NCBI GenBank assembly: GCA_020848835.1
Contig: JADLHJ010000071.1
Span: forward strand, 1 to 39,086
DNA: 39,086 nt
Reading direction: 5' to 3'
DNA from: Candidatus Hydrogenedentota bacterium
GTDB taxonomy: Bacteria; Hydrogenedentota; Hydrogenedentia; Hydrogenedentales; SLHB01
The notes beneath the pieces are model-generated. The model made no database searches. It had not been told where the DNA came from and was given only the letters and a program-made list of their open reading frames with translations. Each line of letters starts with the position of its first letter. The stretch's first letter is position 1. Below are positions 7,121 through 15,210 of this stretch, piece by piece. The position numbers and the translations under genes are program-made.

Positions 7121-8382
7121 TCCGGCAACGGTTTCCCCTTTGTTTCGGGCGCAAACCAAATTACGAGCATTCCAACGATGTAAATACAAGAAACTACCGT
7201 GCCCATCTTTGTATAGTCACCATCGAAGTAGGCGATAAGTCTGCCTGCGCTGATCGCTCCGACTGCGGCAAACACGCGGCCCGAATTGAAACATACACCC
7301 TGCCCGGTCGCGCGCATGCGCGTGGGGAACAACTCCGGCAGAAACAAGGGCAGCCAGCCATAAAACGACGCGGTGGTAAAGCCTGCCGCGAAGATCAGAA
7401 ACTTCAACAGCGGGCCGTATTCATGTGCGCCGCGATATAAGGCAAACATTACGATCAGTGAGGTCAAGCACAGTAAGAAATACGTCGGACGACGTCCAAT
7501 CGCGCCACCAATCAGCGGACCCGCAATACAACCCGCAATCGCACCAATCGCGGCGAGCATACCCGCATCGGCCTTCGCGGTTGGGATGGACGCGCCGACC
7601 CATTGATCAATCCATACTGGAATCCATTGCACCGTTCCCCAAGTGCCGATGAGCGCGACCGCGGCGAATAGAACACCGAGAAGCGTATGCGACAGATGAC
7701 GCGGTCCAAACACTTCGCGGAGTGGCGTGGTGTGCTGATTCTTCACCGCCTCCTGCCAACGTTCGGACTCCGGCACGAATAAACGAATGAAGAAAACAAA
7801 TACAGCAGGCAGCACGCCGAGAAACCACATCCACCGCCAGGATTCCGGTGTAACTGCGTGCATCTTGCTCACCATGCCCACGAGCAAAAAGCCGACGTTT
7901 GACGCAGCACCAATCACACCCGCCATCAGGGGACGGTATTGCGCGGGCCACACTTCCATCACGAGCGCCACGCCGAGTGACCATTCGCCACCCATGCCAA
8001 GCCCGCTCAGGAAACGGACGATGACAAAGTGCCAGGGTTCTGTCGCAAAGCCGCCGAGGCCGGTAAGTACCGAATACGCGAGAATGCTGATCGACATCGC
8101 GCGCACGCGGCCAATCTTGTCACCAAGCCATCCAAATACCCAACCACCCGCGGCCGCGCCCAGCAGGAACGCCGCGGTGACAATCCCCATCCATTGACCG
8201 ACGAATGCCTTTACGTCTACGCCAGGTTCCACCATGCTTTGTAAGGCGGGGCTAGCGACAATAGGGAAGATGCCCATCTCGTAGCCGTCAAACATCCAAC
8301 CGAAGAACGCAGCCGCCAACACCGCGTAATGCGATGTTTTTACCCGGGGCCGCGCCATAGGAATCGTCGTTTCGCCAGACAT
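7117..8382 (-). CDS. MFS transporter, sugar/acid:H+ symporter type
   Basis: Inner-membrane major facilitator superfamily transporter of 421 residues with about 12 membrane helices. It has the family signature between helices 2 and 3 ('GWVFGWLGDKIGRVRAMSIS') and 'FDGYEMGIFPIVASPAL' in helix 1. The related 'PLIGGAIGRRP' stands in the second half. The helix-1 'DGYE' type is typical of the metabolite:H+ symporter group that carries sugars, aromatic acids or dicarboxylates. The substrate cannot be deduced. The start was chosen at ATG 8382, because GGAAGGGGAAG stands directly upstream; a GTG five codons earlier (8397) overlaps that ribosome binding site. The gene lies 36 bases after the TPR gene and overlaps the next gene as ATGA. 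Confidence 0.85.
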   Translation of the reverse strand: MSGETTIPMARPRVKTSHYAVLAAAFFGWMFDGYEMGIFPIVASPALQSMVEPGVDVKAFVGQWMGIVTAAFLLGAAAGGWVFGWLGDKIGRVRAMSISILAYSVLTGLGGFATEPWHFVIVRFLSGLGMGGEWSLGVALVMEVWPAQYRPLMAGVIGAASNVGFLLVGMVSKMHAVTPESWRWMWFLGVLPAVFVFFIRLFVPESERWQEAVKNQHTTPLREVFGPRHLSHTLLGVLFAAVALIGTWGTVQWIPVWIDQWVGASIPTAKADAGMLAAIGAIAGCIAGPLIGGAIGRRPTYFLLCLTSLIVMFALYRGAHEYGPLLKFLIFAAGFTTASFYGWLPLFLPELFPTRMRATGQGVCFNSGRVFAAVGAISAGRLIAYFDGDYTKMGTVVSCIYIVGMLVIWFAPETKGKPLPE

Positions 8383-8418
8383 TACTTCCCCTTCCACACT
8401 GATTCGAATGATGTGATA

Positions 8419-10068
8419 TTAGAATCTTGACGAGGTCAATTTGACGTCCGCGCGTTTCCACGCCTTTTTGAATTGCTTCTGCGTCGCGCGCGCTTCCGCA
8501 TTCTTTCCTTGTTTTTGCAGACTTTGCGCGAGACCATAGAGCGCCCAGCCGTTCTTGGGATAATGCTTCAGGTCTTCGCGATACGCGGCTTCCGCTTCCG
8601 CGGGCATGCCTGCATCGAGCAATGCCGCGCCGAGATATAACCGCACCGGCAAATGCCACGACGGTGGCTCTTCATAATTCAGCGCATCTTCGAGTGGCAG
8701 CGCCTTTTTGAAGCCTTCAATCGCTTCGGGCAATTTTCCCTCCGTGCGCGCAATCTCTGCATTTAGAACAACACTCGCAATCGTCAAGACGTCCTTGGCC
8801 TTATTTAGATTCACCATGCGATCGTCCGGCATGGCATCGCGGACTGCGGTTAACTGTGCTGCCTCAGCGCGAGCGGAATCGAACTGTTTCAAGTTGGCAA
8901 ATGCCATGCCCCGCCCGTAATTCCACATGCCTGTTGTGTATTGCAGCTCCGTCGCGGGGCGCGGCTCTTCGAGCATTTGCGTCCACTTTCCAAAACGCAC
9001 CAGCGCGAAGTACGGGGACGGCGCCTGAAATTCGAGCGGCGGCATTGCAACGAGCAATTCCAACGGCATCTCATTAACAAGGTCGCGCGCGGCGCTCAGC
9101 GAAGCTTTGCTTCTCCCGCCGATAGACGCGCAGGACCAAATGAAGTGTATGTTGTGCGTGAAATACATCCGGTACATTGGCCCGGGTTTGCGCCAGTTCA
9201 CGAACTCGCGGTCGAGATCCGCTGCCTTGATATTCACTTTCACGCCATCATCGTAGCGTCCCGTGCGGATGTATACGTGTGCGGGCATGTGCACCATGTG
9301 CCCCGCGCCGGGGATCAACTTGCCAAGGCGATCCGCATAGGGTTCCGCCTTCTCCGGGTTCGGCGAAGCTTCCGTTGAATGAATGTAGTAATGAATTGCG
9401 CCGATGTGTTTCGAATTGCGTGCGAGGACTTTCTCCAGCGTCTGCAAGACCTCCGGCGTCACGTCGCTCGGCGTACCGTCCTTCGCCCACAATTGCCAAG
9501 GACGCAGATTCATCAGCGACTCCGCAAACAAAGTCTGCGCGTCATCATCATCGGGATACTTCTTCGCGAGATCGCGCATCGCATCGGAATACGCTTTGTC
9601 CAGGTCCGCGCGCACAGCATCCGGCTTGTCCGTATAGCGCACGGCCATCGCGGCGATATAGTCGCGCTCCGGCTGCGTCGCATTCGGAGCAAGTTCAAGC
9701 GCCCTGCGACTCGCTTCATAACTCGCCTTCGTCGCTTCCGCGTCCATTGCGGCGTTGTAGTTTGGCCCTTTGGCCGCGGCGATACCCCAATACGCCATCG
9801 CGCAATTTGGGTCATACTTCAGCGCTTCCTTGAACGCGAGAATGGCCTCATCGTGATTGAATCCGTAAATGAGACGCAGCCCCTGATCGAAAAACGCCTG
9901 CGCTTTCGGCGACGCCGCGGTGACTTCGTGGTGGTGGTTGCCGAGGTTGGTATAGAGCGGCACATTTGTCGCGCCTTTTCCATCGCCGCTGTGCGCGCCC
10001 GCAAACGCTGCACATGCCAGTAGAGCGAACAGCATGGACGTTAAAGCCAAACGAACATAGTTAGACAT
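8419..10068 (-). CDS. Exported TPR-repeat protein
   Basis: A 549-residue exported protein built from tetratricopeptide-like helical pairs, for example 'FDQGLRLIYGFNHDEAILAF', 'EALKYDPNCAMAYWGIAA' and, near the end, 'AYREDLKHYPKNGWALYGLA'. A characteristic middle motif is histidine-rich ('HYYIHSTEASPNPEKAEPYA' then 'GAGHMVHMPAHVYIRTGRY'), and 'GNHHHEV' stands near the mature N-terminus. These are conserved in a known but uncharacterised TPR family and could bind metal (inference). The start was chosen at ATG 10068, with AGAGGAGGG eight bases upstream and a clear signal peptide ('LALTSMLFALLACAAFA'). The frame extends upstream to 10122, but that extension lacks these features. It probably acts in the periplasm as a binding or scaffold protein. 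Confidence 0.8.
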   Translation of the reverse strand: MSNYVRLALTSMLFALLACAAFAGAHSGDGKGATNVPLYTNLGNHHHEVTAASPKAQAFFDQGLRLIYGFNHDEAILAFKEALKYDPNCAMAYWGIAAAKGPNYNAAMDAEATKASYEASRRALELAPNATQPERDYIAAMAVRYTDKPDAVRADLDKAYSDAMRDLAKKYPDDDDAQTLFAESLMNLRPWQLWAKDGTPSDVTPEVLQTLEKVLARNSKHIGAIHYYIHSTEASPNPEKAEPYADRLGKLIPGAGHMVHMPAHVYIRTGRYDDGVKVNIKAADLDREFVNWRKPGPMYRMYFTHNIHFIWSCASIGGRSKASLSAARDLVNEMPLELLVAMPPLEFQAPSPYFALVRFGKWTQMLEEPRPATELQYTTGMWNYGRGMAFANLKQFDSARAEAAQLTAVRDAMPDDRMVNLNKAKDVLTIASVVLNAEIARTEGKLPEAIEGFKKALPLEDALNYEEPPSWHLPVRLYLGAALLDAGMPAEAEAAYREDLKHYPKNGWALYGLAQSLQKQGKNAEARATQKQFKKAWKRADVKLTSSRF

Positions 10069-10075
10069 GGCTATG

Positions 10076-10086
10076 TCCCTCCTCTT
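10076..10086 (-). promoter_or_regulatory. Strong ribosome binding site deciding the TPR gene start
   Basis: The - strand reads AAGAGGAGGGA, eight bases before ATG 10068. This places initiation at the signal peptide rather than at the upstream in-frame start that would overlap the aminotransferase stop. Confidence 0.8.
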
Positions 10087-10118
10087 TAATGTGGATCGCC
10101 AAGACCATTGCACCCGCT

Positions 10119-11402
10119 TCACACGGGCGATGTGACAGCGAGTCGGAGTATAGCACGTAAGGCCCGGTACTTCAGGCGGTCCATGGCGACCAGCGCGTCA
10201 TCCAGCGCGCGTGCTCCGTGTCGATACTCTTCGTCGGTTATTGTCAGCGGAGGCAGAATTTGAATGGCGCGTTTGTCATTCGCCGCGTACACGGTGTAGA
10301 CGCCGTGGTCAAACATGGACTTGAGCGCGGCCATGCTGGTGGCTTCATCGCGAAAGACTAGCGCCATAAACATGCCTTTTTGCCGAAAGCCGTGAAGGTA
10401 TCGTGGATACCGCTTCACCAAGTCCTTGAGCCATCCCTCAAATTGGGTTGCTCTTCCGAGCACGTTATCGAGAAACTCCGGCGTATTCGTAATTTCCAGC
10501 ACGCGGAGCGCAACCGCGCAACCGAGATCGCTGCCGGCGGACTCCGTGTAGTGAAAGAAGCCACCATCAAGTGTGGCATCGAATCGGTCGGAAAAGCACG
10601 CCGCGGCGATGGGGTAATACCCGCCGCTAGTGCCCTTGCCGCAGATCAAAGCATCCGGAGCAACGCCCCAATGTTCGATCGCCCATAGTTTGCCCGTGCG
10701 GCCCAGACCGGTCTGAGTTTCGTCGATAATAAAGATTGCGCCGTGCTTGTCGCACGCGGCGCGGATGCGCGCAAAATAGTCGTCCGGCGGAATCACCATG
10801 CCGTACGAAGCCGGAATGGTTTCCAAAATCACTGCGGCGGTATTGCCGTCAATTTCGTGCTCCATTGCCAATGCATCGCCAAAGGCGACCTGCACAAAGC
10901 CCGGGAGCTGCCCGTGCACGGGATCGCGGAAACGCGCGTCGCCCGCCGCCACCGCGTACGCGCTGGAGCCGTGGTATCCGCCGTGGGCGGACACGACTTT
11001 CGCGCGCTTAGTGTGCGTCATCGCGAGGCGGATTGCCGCATCCACCGCGTCACTCGCGCTCGCGCAAAGCAACACGCGCGGCAACGGCGCGGGCATCGTC
11101 GCCGCCAACGCCTCCGCAAACCGCTCGCGGATAGGATTGTGCGCGCACCAACTGCCCATGTCCATCTTCGCAGCCATCGCATCGCGCAACGCTTTCGCCG
11201 TGGACTCGGGCCGGTGCCCGAGATTGAATACACCGCCGTTGCAATGAAAATTGTAGAAGCGCCGACCATTGAAATCGTGGAAGCACGCGCCTTCACGATC
11301 GTCCATCACGACAGTCATTCCGTAGCGGCGGTACACGCGCACTTTTCCGGGAGACATGAACTCCTTGAAATCGTCGAGCACTTTAGAGCGACGGTTGCGC
11401 AT
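10119..11402 (-). CDS. Class-III PLP aminotransferase (lysine-containing partner)
   Basis: A 427-residue fold-type I PLP enzyme of the class-III aminotransferase family, the group of glutamate-1-semialdehyde aminomutase, omega-aminotransferases and phospho-lyases. The PLP-contacting Asp sits in 'IIDETQTGLGRTGK'. The Schiff-base lysine is Lys256 in 'ICGKGTSGGYYPIA' (codon 10635-10637). The phosphate-contacting Thr is in 'HYTESAGSDLGC', and the aromatic/His PLP stacker in 'GGYHGSSAY'. The usual 'EPIQGE..' segment is replaced by 'ETIPASYG', so the substrate pocket differs from common transaminases. The start ATG 11402 overlaps the upstream stop (TGATG); the TTG one codon before is less likely. 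Directly upstream is a homologue that lacks the lysine, suggesting the two form a pair. The substrate is unknown. Confidence 0.88.
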   Translation of the reverse strand: MRNRRSKVLDDFKEFMSPGKVRVYRRYGMTVVMDDREGACFHDFNGRRFYNFHCNGGVFNLGHRPESTAKALRDAMAAKMDMGSWCAHNPIRERFAEALAATMPAPLPRVLLCASASDAVDAAIRLAMTHTKRAKVVSAHGGYHGSSAYAVAAGDARFRDPVHGQLPGFVQVAFGDALAMEHEIDGNTAAVILETIPASYGMVIPPDDYFARIRAACDKHGAIFIIDETQTGLGRTGKLWAIEHWGVAPDALICGKGTSGGYYPIAAACFSDRFDATLDGGFFHYTESAGSDLGCAVALRVLEITNTPEFLDNVLGRATQFEGWLKDLVKRYPRYLHGFRQKGMFMALVFRDEATSMAALKSMFDHGVYTVYAANDKRAIQILPPLTITDEEYRHGARALDDALVAMDRLKYRALRAILRLAVTSPV

Positions 11403-12751
11403 CAATATCGCTCACGAAGTATCATCAGACTGGACTCTATCGCTGCAATGACTTCATGAAGTTCGTCCACCGTGATATTGAGTGGTGGCATGAACAGGAG
11501 GGTGTCGGGAGAAAGCAAGGCGGCACGACAAAACACATCGCGGTCGAACAGCATCTGCTGCATAGCTTCAGCGGCATCCACATCACAAAACTGAATAGCG
11601 TTGGCAAGTCCGACTCCGCGGACCGATCGCACAACAGAATTGGATCCAAGAGCTATCTCGACAACCGTCTGGCGAAAGCCCTCCCCAAGAGCAAAGACTT
11701 TTTCGTGCAACTGCCATAAATCATTGATAGCCGCAATTGCCGTCATACAGCCGACCTCTCCACCGCCAAAAGTAGAAATATGTACGAAAGGGTTGCGCTG
11801 GTAGAACAAATCCAGAGATTTGCGATGACATGTCGCGTAAATGGGGTAAACGCCGCCCCCTAAAGCATGTCCGATGGTCAAAATGTCCGGAATAATATCG
11901 TGTTGTGTGCAGGCAAGCGTGCTCCCGCATCGTCCCAAACCAGTCACGGACTCGTCGAGGATCAACAAGACATTCCGTTCCCTGCATATCTCGTGAATGG
12001 TCCGAAGGCAATCAGGCGGCCACGTTTTGCAGCCGTCCTCAATCGCAAGCGGCTCCAGCAGGACGGCTGCTATGTCGGCTTCCTTGTTTAGTTTTCGTTC
12101 AATTGCATCGATAGAACCGAACGGTACGTGAACAAAATTGGGAGACCGGGTTGGTATCGCCATGCCTAACGAGGGCGCGCTCGCCGCAAGCGCGTATCCG
12201 GTGCATCCGTGAAACGCGTTATCGGCGCTCAAAATAATTGACCTACCAGTTGCGCCGCGGGACAGTTTTATTGCGGAGTCGATGCACTCACTGGACGACA
12301 CATTGAATACAGAAAGAAAGGTTTCTTCGCGCACATTTGCTGATTTGACGCGCTTATTGTCGCTATTCTTTTGCTTGCTATTTTTCCCTGCATCCGGCTT
12401 TTGGTTTTCCAGTTCGTTCCTAAGTATCTCGCATGCTCGGTTAATGGCTCGGTTCGCTGCGGTCTCGTTGAAATCTATTTGAAACGCGGAGTTGATGTGC
12501 CAGGCAAGGTCTGCCCGCGCGCGGCTGATAAGGTGGTGGTTGCCAAGGTCGAGTTCATCTCCGTCAAGGAACACACAACTTCGATGGCCAAGACTATGGA
12601 TACCACTTCCGGTCTCGCAGTCGATCCACGAGCGACCAGTCTCGTCGTAGAGCCGGACACCCTCAGCATGCGTAATTCGGATCGGCCCGCCAATCGCTTC
12701 GAGGTGGCGCGCCATCGGGTTGATGAGTGTTCCCTTGGGTTGCGCGCTCAT
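11402..12751 (-). CDS. Class-III aminotransferase homologue lacking the PLP lysine
   Basis: A 449-residue relative of class-III aminotransferases ('GSGIHSLGH', 'NAFHGCTGYALAAS', 'LILDESVTGLGRCG'). At the Schiff-base position the family has G-K-A-L-G-G-G, but this protein reads 'ILTIGHALGGGVYPIYA', with His295 (codon CAT, 11867-11869) replacing lysine. The Gln of the DEVQTG motif is also replaced (DESVTG). The Asp, the stacking His and the Thr that reaches the partner subunit's PLP ('ISTFGGGEVGC') are kept. A Lys/Asn/Ser-rich insert of about 30 residues sits near residues 115-145, and the coding DNA there is visibly more A/T-rich. The start ATG overlaps the kinase-like gene's stop (ATGA). It may be a non-catalytic subunit of a heterodimer with the next gene product (inference), or simply a decaying copy. 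Confidence 0.85.
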   Translation of the reverse strand: MSAQPKGTLINPMARHLEAIGGPIRITHAEGVRLYDETGRSWIDCETGSGIHSLGHRSCVFLDGDELDLGNHHLISRARADLAWHINSAFQIDFNETAANRAINRACEILRNELENQKPDAGKNSKQKNSDNKRVKSANVREETFLSVFNVSSSECIDSAIKLSRGATGRSIILSADNAFHGCTGYALAASAPSLGMAIPTRSPNFVHVPFGSIDAIERKLNKEADIAAVLLEPLAIEDGCKTWPPDCLRTIHEICRERNVLLILDESVTGLGRCGSTLACTQHDIIPDILTIGHALGGGVYPIYATCHRKSLDLFYQRNPFVHISTFGGGEVGCMTAIAAINDLWQLHEKVFALGEGFRQTVVEIALGSNSVVRSVRGVGLANAIQFCDVDAAEAMQQMLFDRDVFCRAALLSPDTLLFMPPLNITVDELHEVIAAIESSLMILRERY

Positions 12752-13788
12752 GTGCGTCTCGCACGCGGCTTGTTAGACCACGGAAAATGGCGGTCGATAT
12801 GCACAGGCAGAATGTAGTCGTAGGGTTGACGCAGCACGCGTGACTTGATGAAACGATCGAGACGTTTGAGCGCGAGAAAGACGATGAAGATCAGCGCGTC
12901 CTGCCGGTAATAGCGGAACACATCCGCGATGGAGAACGGCGCGATTTCGAGCGATGCGGGTTTGCGCGCGAAGAATGCGTTTGCTGACTCCACCATCGCC
13001 GGCACGAGGTCTTCGCGGCCTTCCTTGATGCAGTTGCCGATCACATCCAATACGCAGTTGCGCGGATCGTAGTACCGGCTTACGACTTCCTCCGCCATGA
13101 ACTTTCGCACGGGCCACCGAAGCAACGTCGGGCAACCGCGAATGAACGCTTCGGTATTCAGCAGTTCGCGCCCGTTGCTGCGCATCAGCGGCGTCGTAAT
13201 GTCGATAAACGTTAGCGGAGTGCTTGCATCGATTCGCGGCCTCGGCTCGTCCGACAGTACAGCCCAGTTGGAAAGCTGGAGATCGATCGCGATTTCGAGG
13301 CCTTCGGTGTTGGTGCGATTGAATTCCCACACTTTTTCAACCTGGTTCAGCACGGCCTCGAATAGCGCGATGCAATCCGCATCCGGCGCCCAACGCAACA
13401 CCGCGCTGCCAATGTGGTCCGCGGGAAGCATGCGTTGCGCGGCGTAGAACACGGCCAAGTCTTCGCGTGGCCTCACGCTGAAGTACGTCGTGTCTTTTAC
13501 ATGAATGCCGATGTGCCGCGTGATCGTGTCCACATAGCGCGCGGTTAATTCGATGTGCGCCGCTGCTTCGTCCTCGGTAATGAATACGGGTAGCCGCTTG
13601 AAAACCCATTCCTTTGCTTCGGGCAATGTTTCGAGAGCGAGGACCGCGCTGATCTCACCGAACCCCAGCACGCGTACGGGATGCCGCGATCGGTCCGGCT
13701 GCGAGGTGTTCAACCCGCATTCAACCTCACAGAGCAGCGCGGCATCGGTCTCATTCGTTGCTGCGCCACTCTGCAAGACTGCACTCAT
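12748..13788 (-). CDS. APH/protein-kinase-fold protein, putative small-molecule kinase
   Basis: A 346-residue protein with no family I can name, but its motifs fit an aminoglycoside-phosphotransferase-like kinase fold. There is a glycine-rich loop ('LGFGEISAVL', residues 41-50) and a VAIK-like lysine ('EWVFKRLP', Lys64) with a helix-C Glu candidate (Glu80). A catalytic-loop equivalent follows ('AIDLQLSNWAV', Asp169 and Asn174), then a DFG-like metal-binding Asp ('LTFIDITTP', Asp196). The usual His before the catalytic Asp is absent. The C-terminal third is helical. It lies 6 bases after the hydrolase gene and overlaps the lysine-less aminotransferase homologue by four bases, so the three proteins are probably made together. 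A phosphorylation step feeding a PLP phospho-lyase is one model, by analogy to hydroxylysine kinase with its lyase. The substrate is unknown. Confidence 0.6.
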   Translation of the reverse strand: MSAVLQSGAATNETDAALLCEVECGLNTSQPDRSRHPVRVLGFGEISAVLALETLPEAKEWVFKRLPVFITEDEAAAHIELTARYVDTITRHIGIHVKDTTYFSVRPREDLAVFYAAQRMLPADHIGSAVLRWAPDADCIALFEAVLNQVEKVWEFNRTNTEGLEIAIDLQLSNWAVLSDEPRPRIDASTPLTFIDITTPLMRSNGRELLNTEAFIRGCPTLLRWPVRKFMAEEVVSRYYDPRNCVLDVIGNCIKEGREDLVPAMVESANAFFARKPASLEIAPFSIADVFRYYRQDALIFIVFLALKRLDRFIKSRVLRQPYDYILPVHIDRHFPWSNKPRARRT

Positions 13789-13794
13789 TTCACA

Positions 13795-14682
13795 TCACAA
13801 CTGTTGATCGAACCACACAGCCATCTTCTCGACTTCTTCGGGGATAGTCAGCCAGGGATGTTGACCACCGGGTTTGATGACGAGTTCAGCCGAACCACCA
13901 GCGGCTTTGATCGCATCGACGAACACCTGCGACTGCTGCAGCGGTACCATCGGATCCGCGTCGCCGTGGAACAGCAGATACTTGGGGAATTGTGAACCAT
14001 TGATGCGCAGCCGCGGCGAAATCTCCTTCGCTTTCGCGTCGATTTCCTCCTGTGTGCGCGCGCCAACGCCGCCGGTAAACAGCAATTGCCCGATGGTCTT
14101 GGAGTAATCCGGCTTCTTGCCGTCCCAATCGGTCAGATCGGTTGGCGGAAAGAATACAGATACCGCTTTGACCCGCGTATCAACTTTCCCCAGATCGTCT
14201 TTTGCATCCTTGTTCCCATCCAATGGCGTAACGCTCGCGAGTAGCGCGAGGTGCCCACCTGCGGATGCGCCGGTCATGCCGAGACGCTCCGGATCAACGT
14301 TGTAGTCCTTTGCGTGTGACTTTACCCAGCGAATCGCGGTTTGCACATTGGTGAGCAATTCCGAGCCATCGAACTTTGATACCGAGCCGGGTCGCATGCC
14401 GAACACGACATAACCGTGTCTGGTGAAGATGTTATACATCTGCGCGCGCTCGTGATCGCGCAACTTTCCGCGGTCCGAATGCCACGCGCCGCTCACGACG
14501 TCGATGATGCCGAGGCCATTCGCTTTTTCCTTCGGTACGAAAATATCCGCAATCAGGCCGAAGCCATGCGTTTCATGGTAGACCAGGTTCTCCTGCCGCG
14601 TGTACGGCAATTCTTCTTCAGCTGCGTGTGCGCATGCCATCGCCGCAAACGCGAGCGCGTAAATCACCAGAGTTCGTTTCAT
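13795..14682 (-). CDS. Secreted alpha/beta hydrolase (esterase-like)
   Basis: A 295-residue exported hydrolase of the dienelactone hydrolase / carbohydrate-esterase-like alpha/beta group. It has a signal peptide ('MKRTLVIYALAFAAMACAHA'). The nucleophile elbow is 'MTGASAGGHLALLA' (Ser). The acid is probably in 'LLFHGDADPMVPLQQ' and the His in 'PGGQHPWLTIPEE'. The 'GVVSGAWHSDRG'-like oxyanion region reads 'DVVSGAWHSDRGKL'. It probably hydrolyses an ester or acyl bond in the periplasm or outside; the substrate is not visible. The ATG at 14682 is preceded by GAGAGGAAG. The kinase-like gene follows after 6 bases. Confidence 0.85.
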   Translation of the reverse strand: MKRTLVIYALAFAAMACAHAAEEELPYTRQENLVYHETHGFGLIADIFVPKEKANGLGIIDVVSGAWHSDRGKLRDHERAQMYNIFTRHGYVVFGMRPGSVSKFDGSELLTNVQTAIRWVKSHAKDYNVDPERLGMTGASAGGHLALLASVTPLDGNKDAKDDLGKVDTRVKAVSVFFPPTDLTDWDGKKPDYSKTIGQLLFTGGVGARTQEEIDAKAKEISPRLRINGSQFPKYLLFHGDADPMVPLQQSQVFVDAIKAAGGSAELVIKPGGQHPWLTIPEEVEKMAVWFDQQL

Positions 14683-14726
14683 TGTCTAGCTTCCTCTCGA
14701 CATTATTGCTTGCTTGGTTCCCCAAG

Positions 14727-14750
14727 AGAGCCGAATTCCAATTCGGCTCT
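14727..14750 (-). repeat. Hairpin after the cytochrome gene
   Basis: AGAGCCGAAT / ATTCGGCTCT forms a perfect 10-bp stem with a 4-base loop, immediately after the cytochrome stop. No U-tract follows on the - strand, so it is either a weak or Rho-assisted end, an mRNA-stabilising hairpin, or a dispersed palindrome. Confidence 0.5.
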
Positions 14751-14755
14751 ACGCG

Positions 14756-15184
14756 CTATTCCCAATTTGCGCCTTGATCGATCCATGCTTTTAAGGTTGC
14801 GACTTCGTCCGCGCTCAAGGCCTCGCCCTTCGGCGGCATCTTTTTCACGCTCGGATCGTGCGCGACGCGAAGAACTAAATTGCTGCCTGCGGAGTTACCC
14901 GGCACTATACGCGCGCCATTGCGCCCGGATGCAATTGCATTCTCGTGCGTGTCGAGGTTGTATCCACCTTTGCTAACGCCGCCAAGGTGGCAGTTCGCAC
15001 AATGTTTGTCTAATATCGGCTTCACATCTGCCGCAAACGAAACTGTTTTGGCGACACTTGCAGGCGCAGCTCCCTCACTGCTTGGTGCGGCTTGCTGTTC
15101 CGGACCCGGCGCCGCACCACATCCCGCCAAAATTATCAACACACCCAAACACACCGCGGCAATCAACCACCTAACATCCTTCAT
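14756..15184 (-). CDS. Lipoprotein c-type cytochrome (PSC1-like)
   Basis: A 142-residue lipid-anchored monohaem cytochrome c. The N-terminus is a lipoprotein signal ('LGVLIILAGCGAA', lipobox LAGC), followed by an Ala/Pro-rich linker. The haem site CxxCH reads 'KHCANCHLGG'. The distal Met is probably in 'VKKMPPKGEALSADEV', and the end 'LKAWIDQGANWE' is the typical close of the cytochrome domain found in many planctomycete proteins. The start was set at ATG 15184, with AAGGAGG seven bases upstream; the GTG one codon earlier is less likely. It may shuttle electrons or act as a redox module, but no partner enzyme is nearby. Confidence 0.87.
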   Translation of the reverse strand: MKDVRWLIAAVCLGVLIILAGCGAAPGPEQQAAPSSEGAAPASVAKTVSFAADVKPILDKHCANCHLGGVSKGGYNLDTHENAIASGRNGARIVPGNSAGSNLVLRVAHDPSVKKMPPKGEALSADEVATLKAWIDQGANWE

Positions 15185-15210
15185 CACCCAGCCTCCTTAA
15201 ATGAATCGTA

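Noticed and set aside
7121..7189. Longer start for the 730-residue secreted protein
   Set aside because: It would overlap the MFS gene by over 70 bases and hide the signal peptide. The ATGA junction at 7120 fits the rest of the operon.
10069..10122. Upstream start of the TPR protein overlapping the aminotransferase stop
   Set aside because: The strong AGAGGAGGG and the signal peptide both point to ATG 10068.
14727..14750. Intrinsic terminator splitting the - strand operon after the cytochrome gene
   Set aside because: The stem is good, but no U-tract follows on the - strand, so I list it only as a hairpin.
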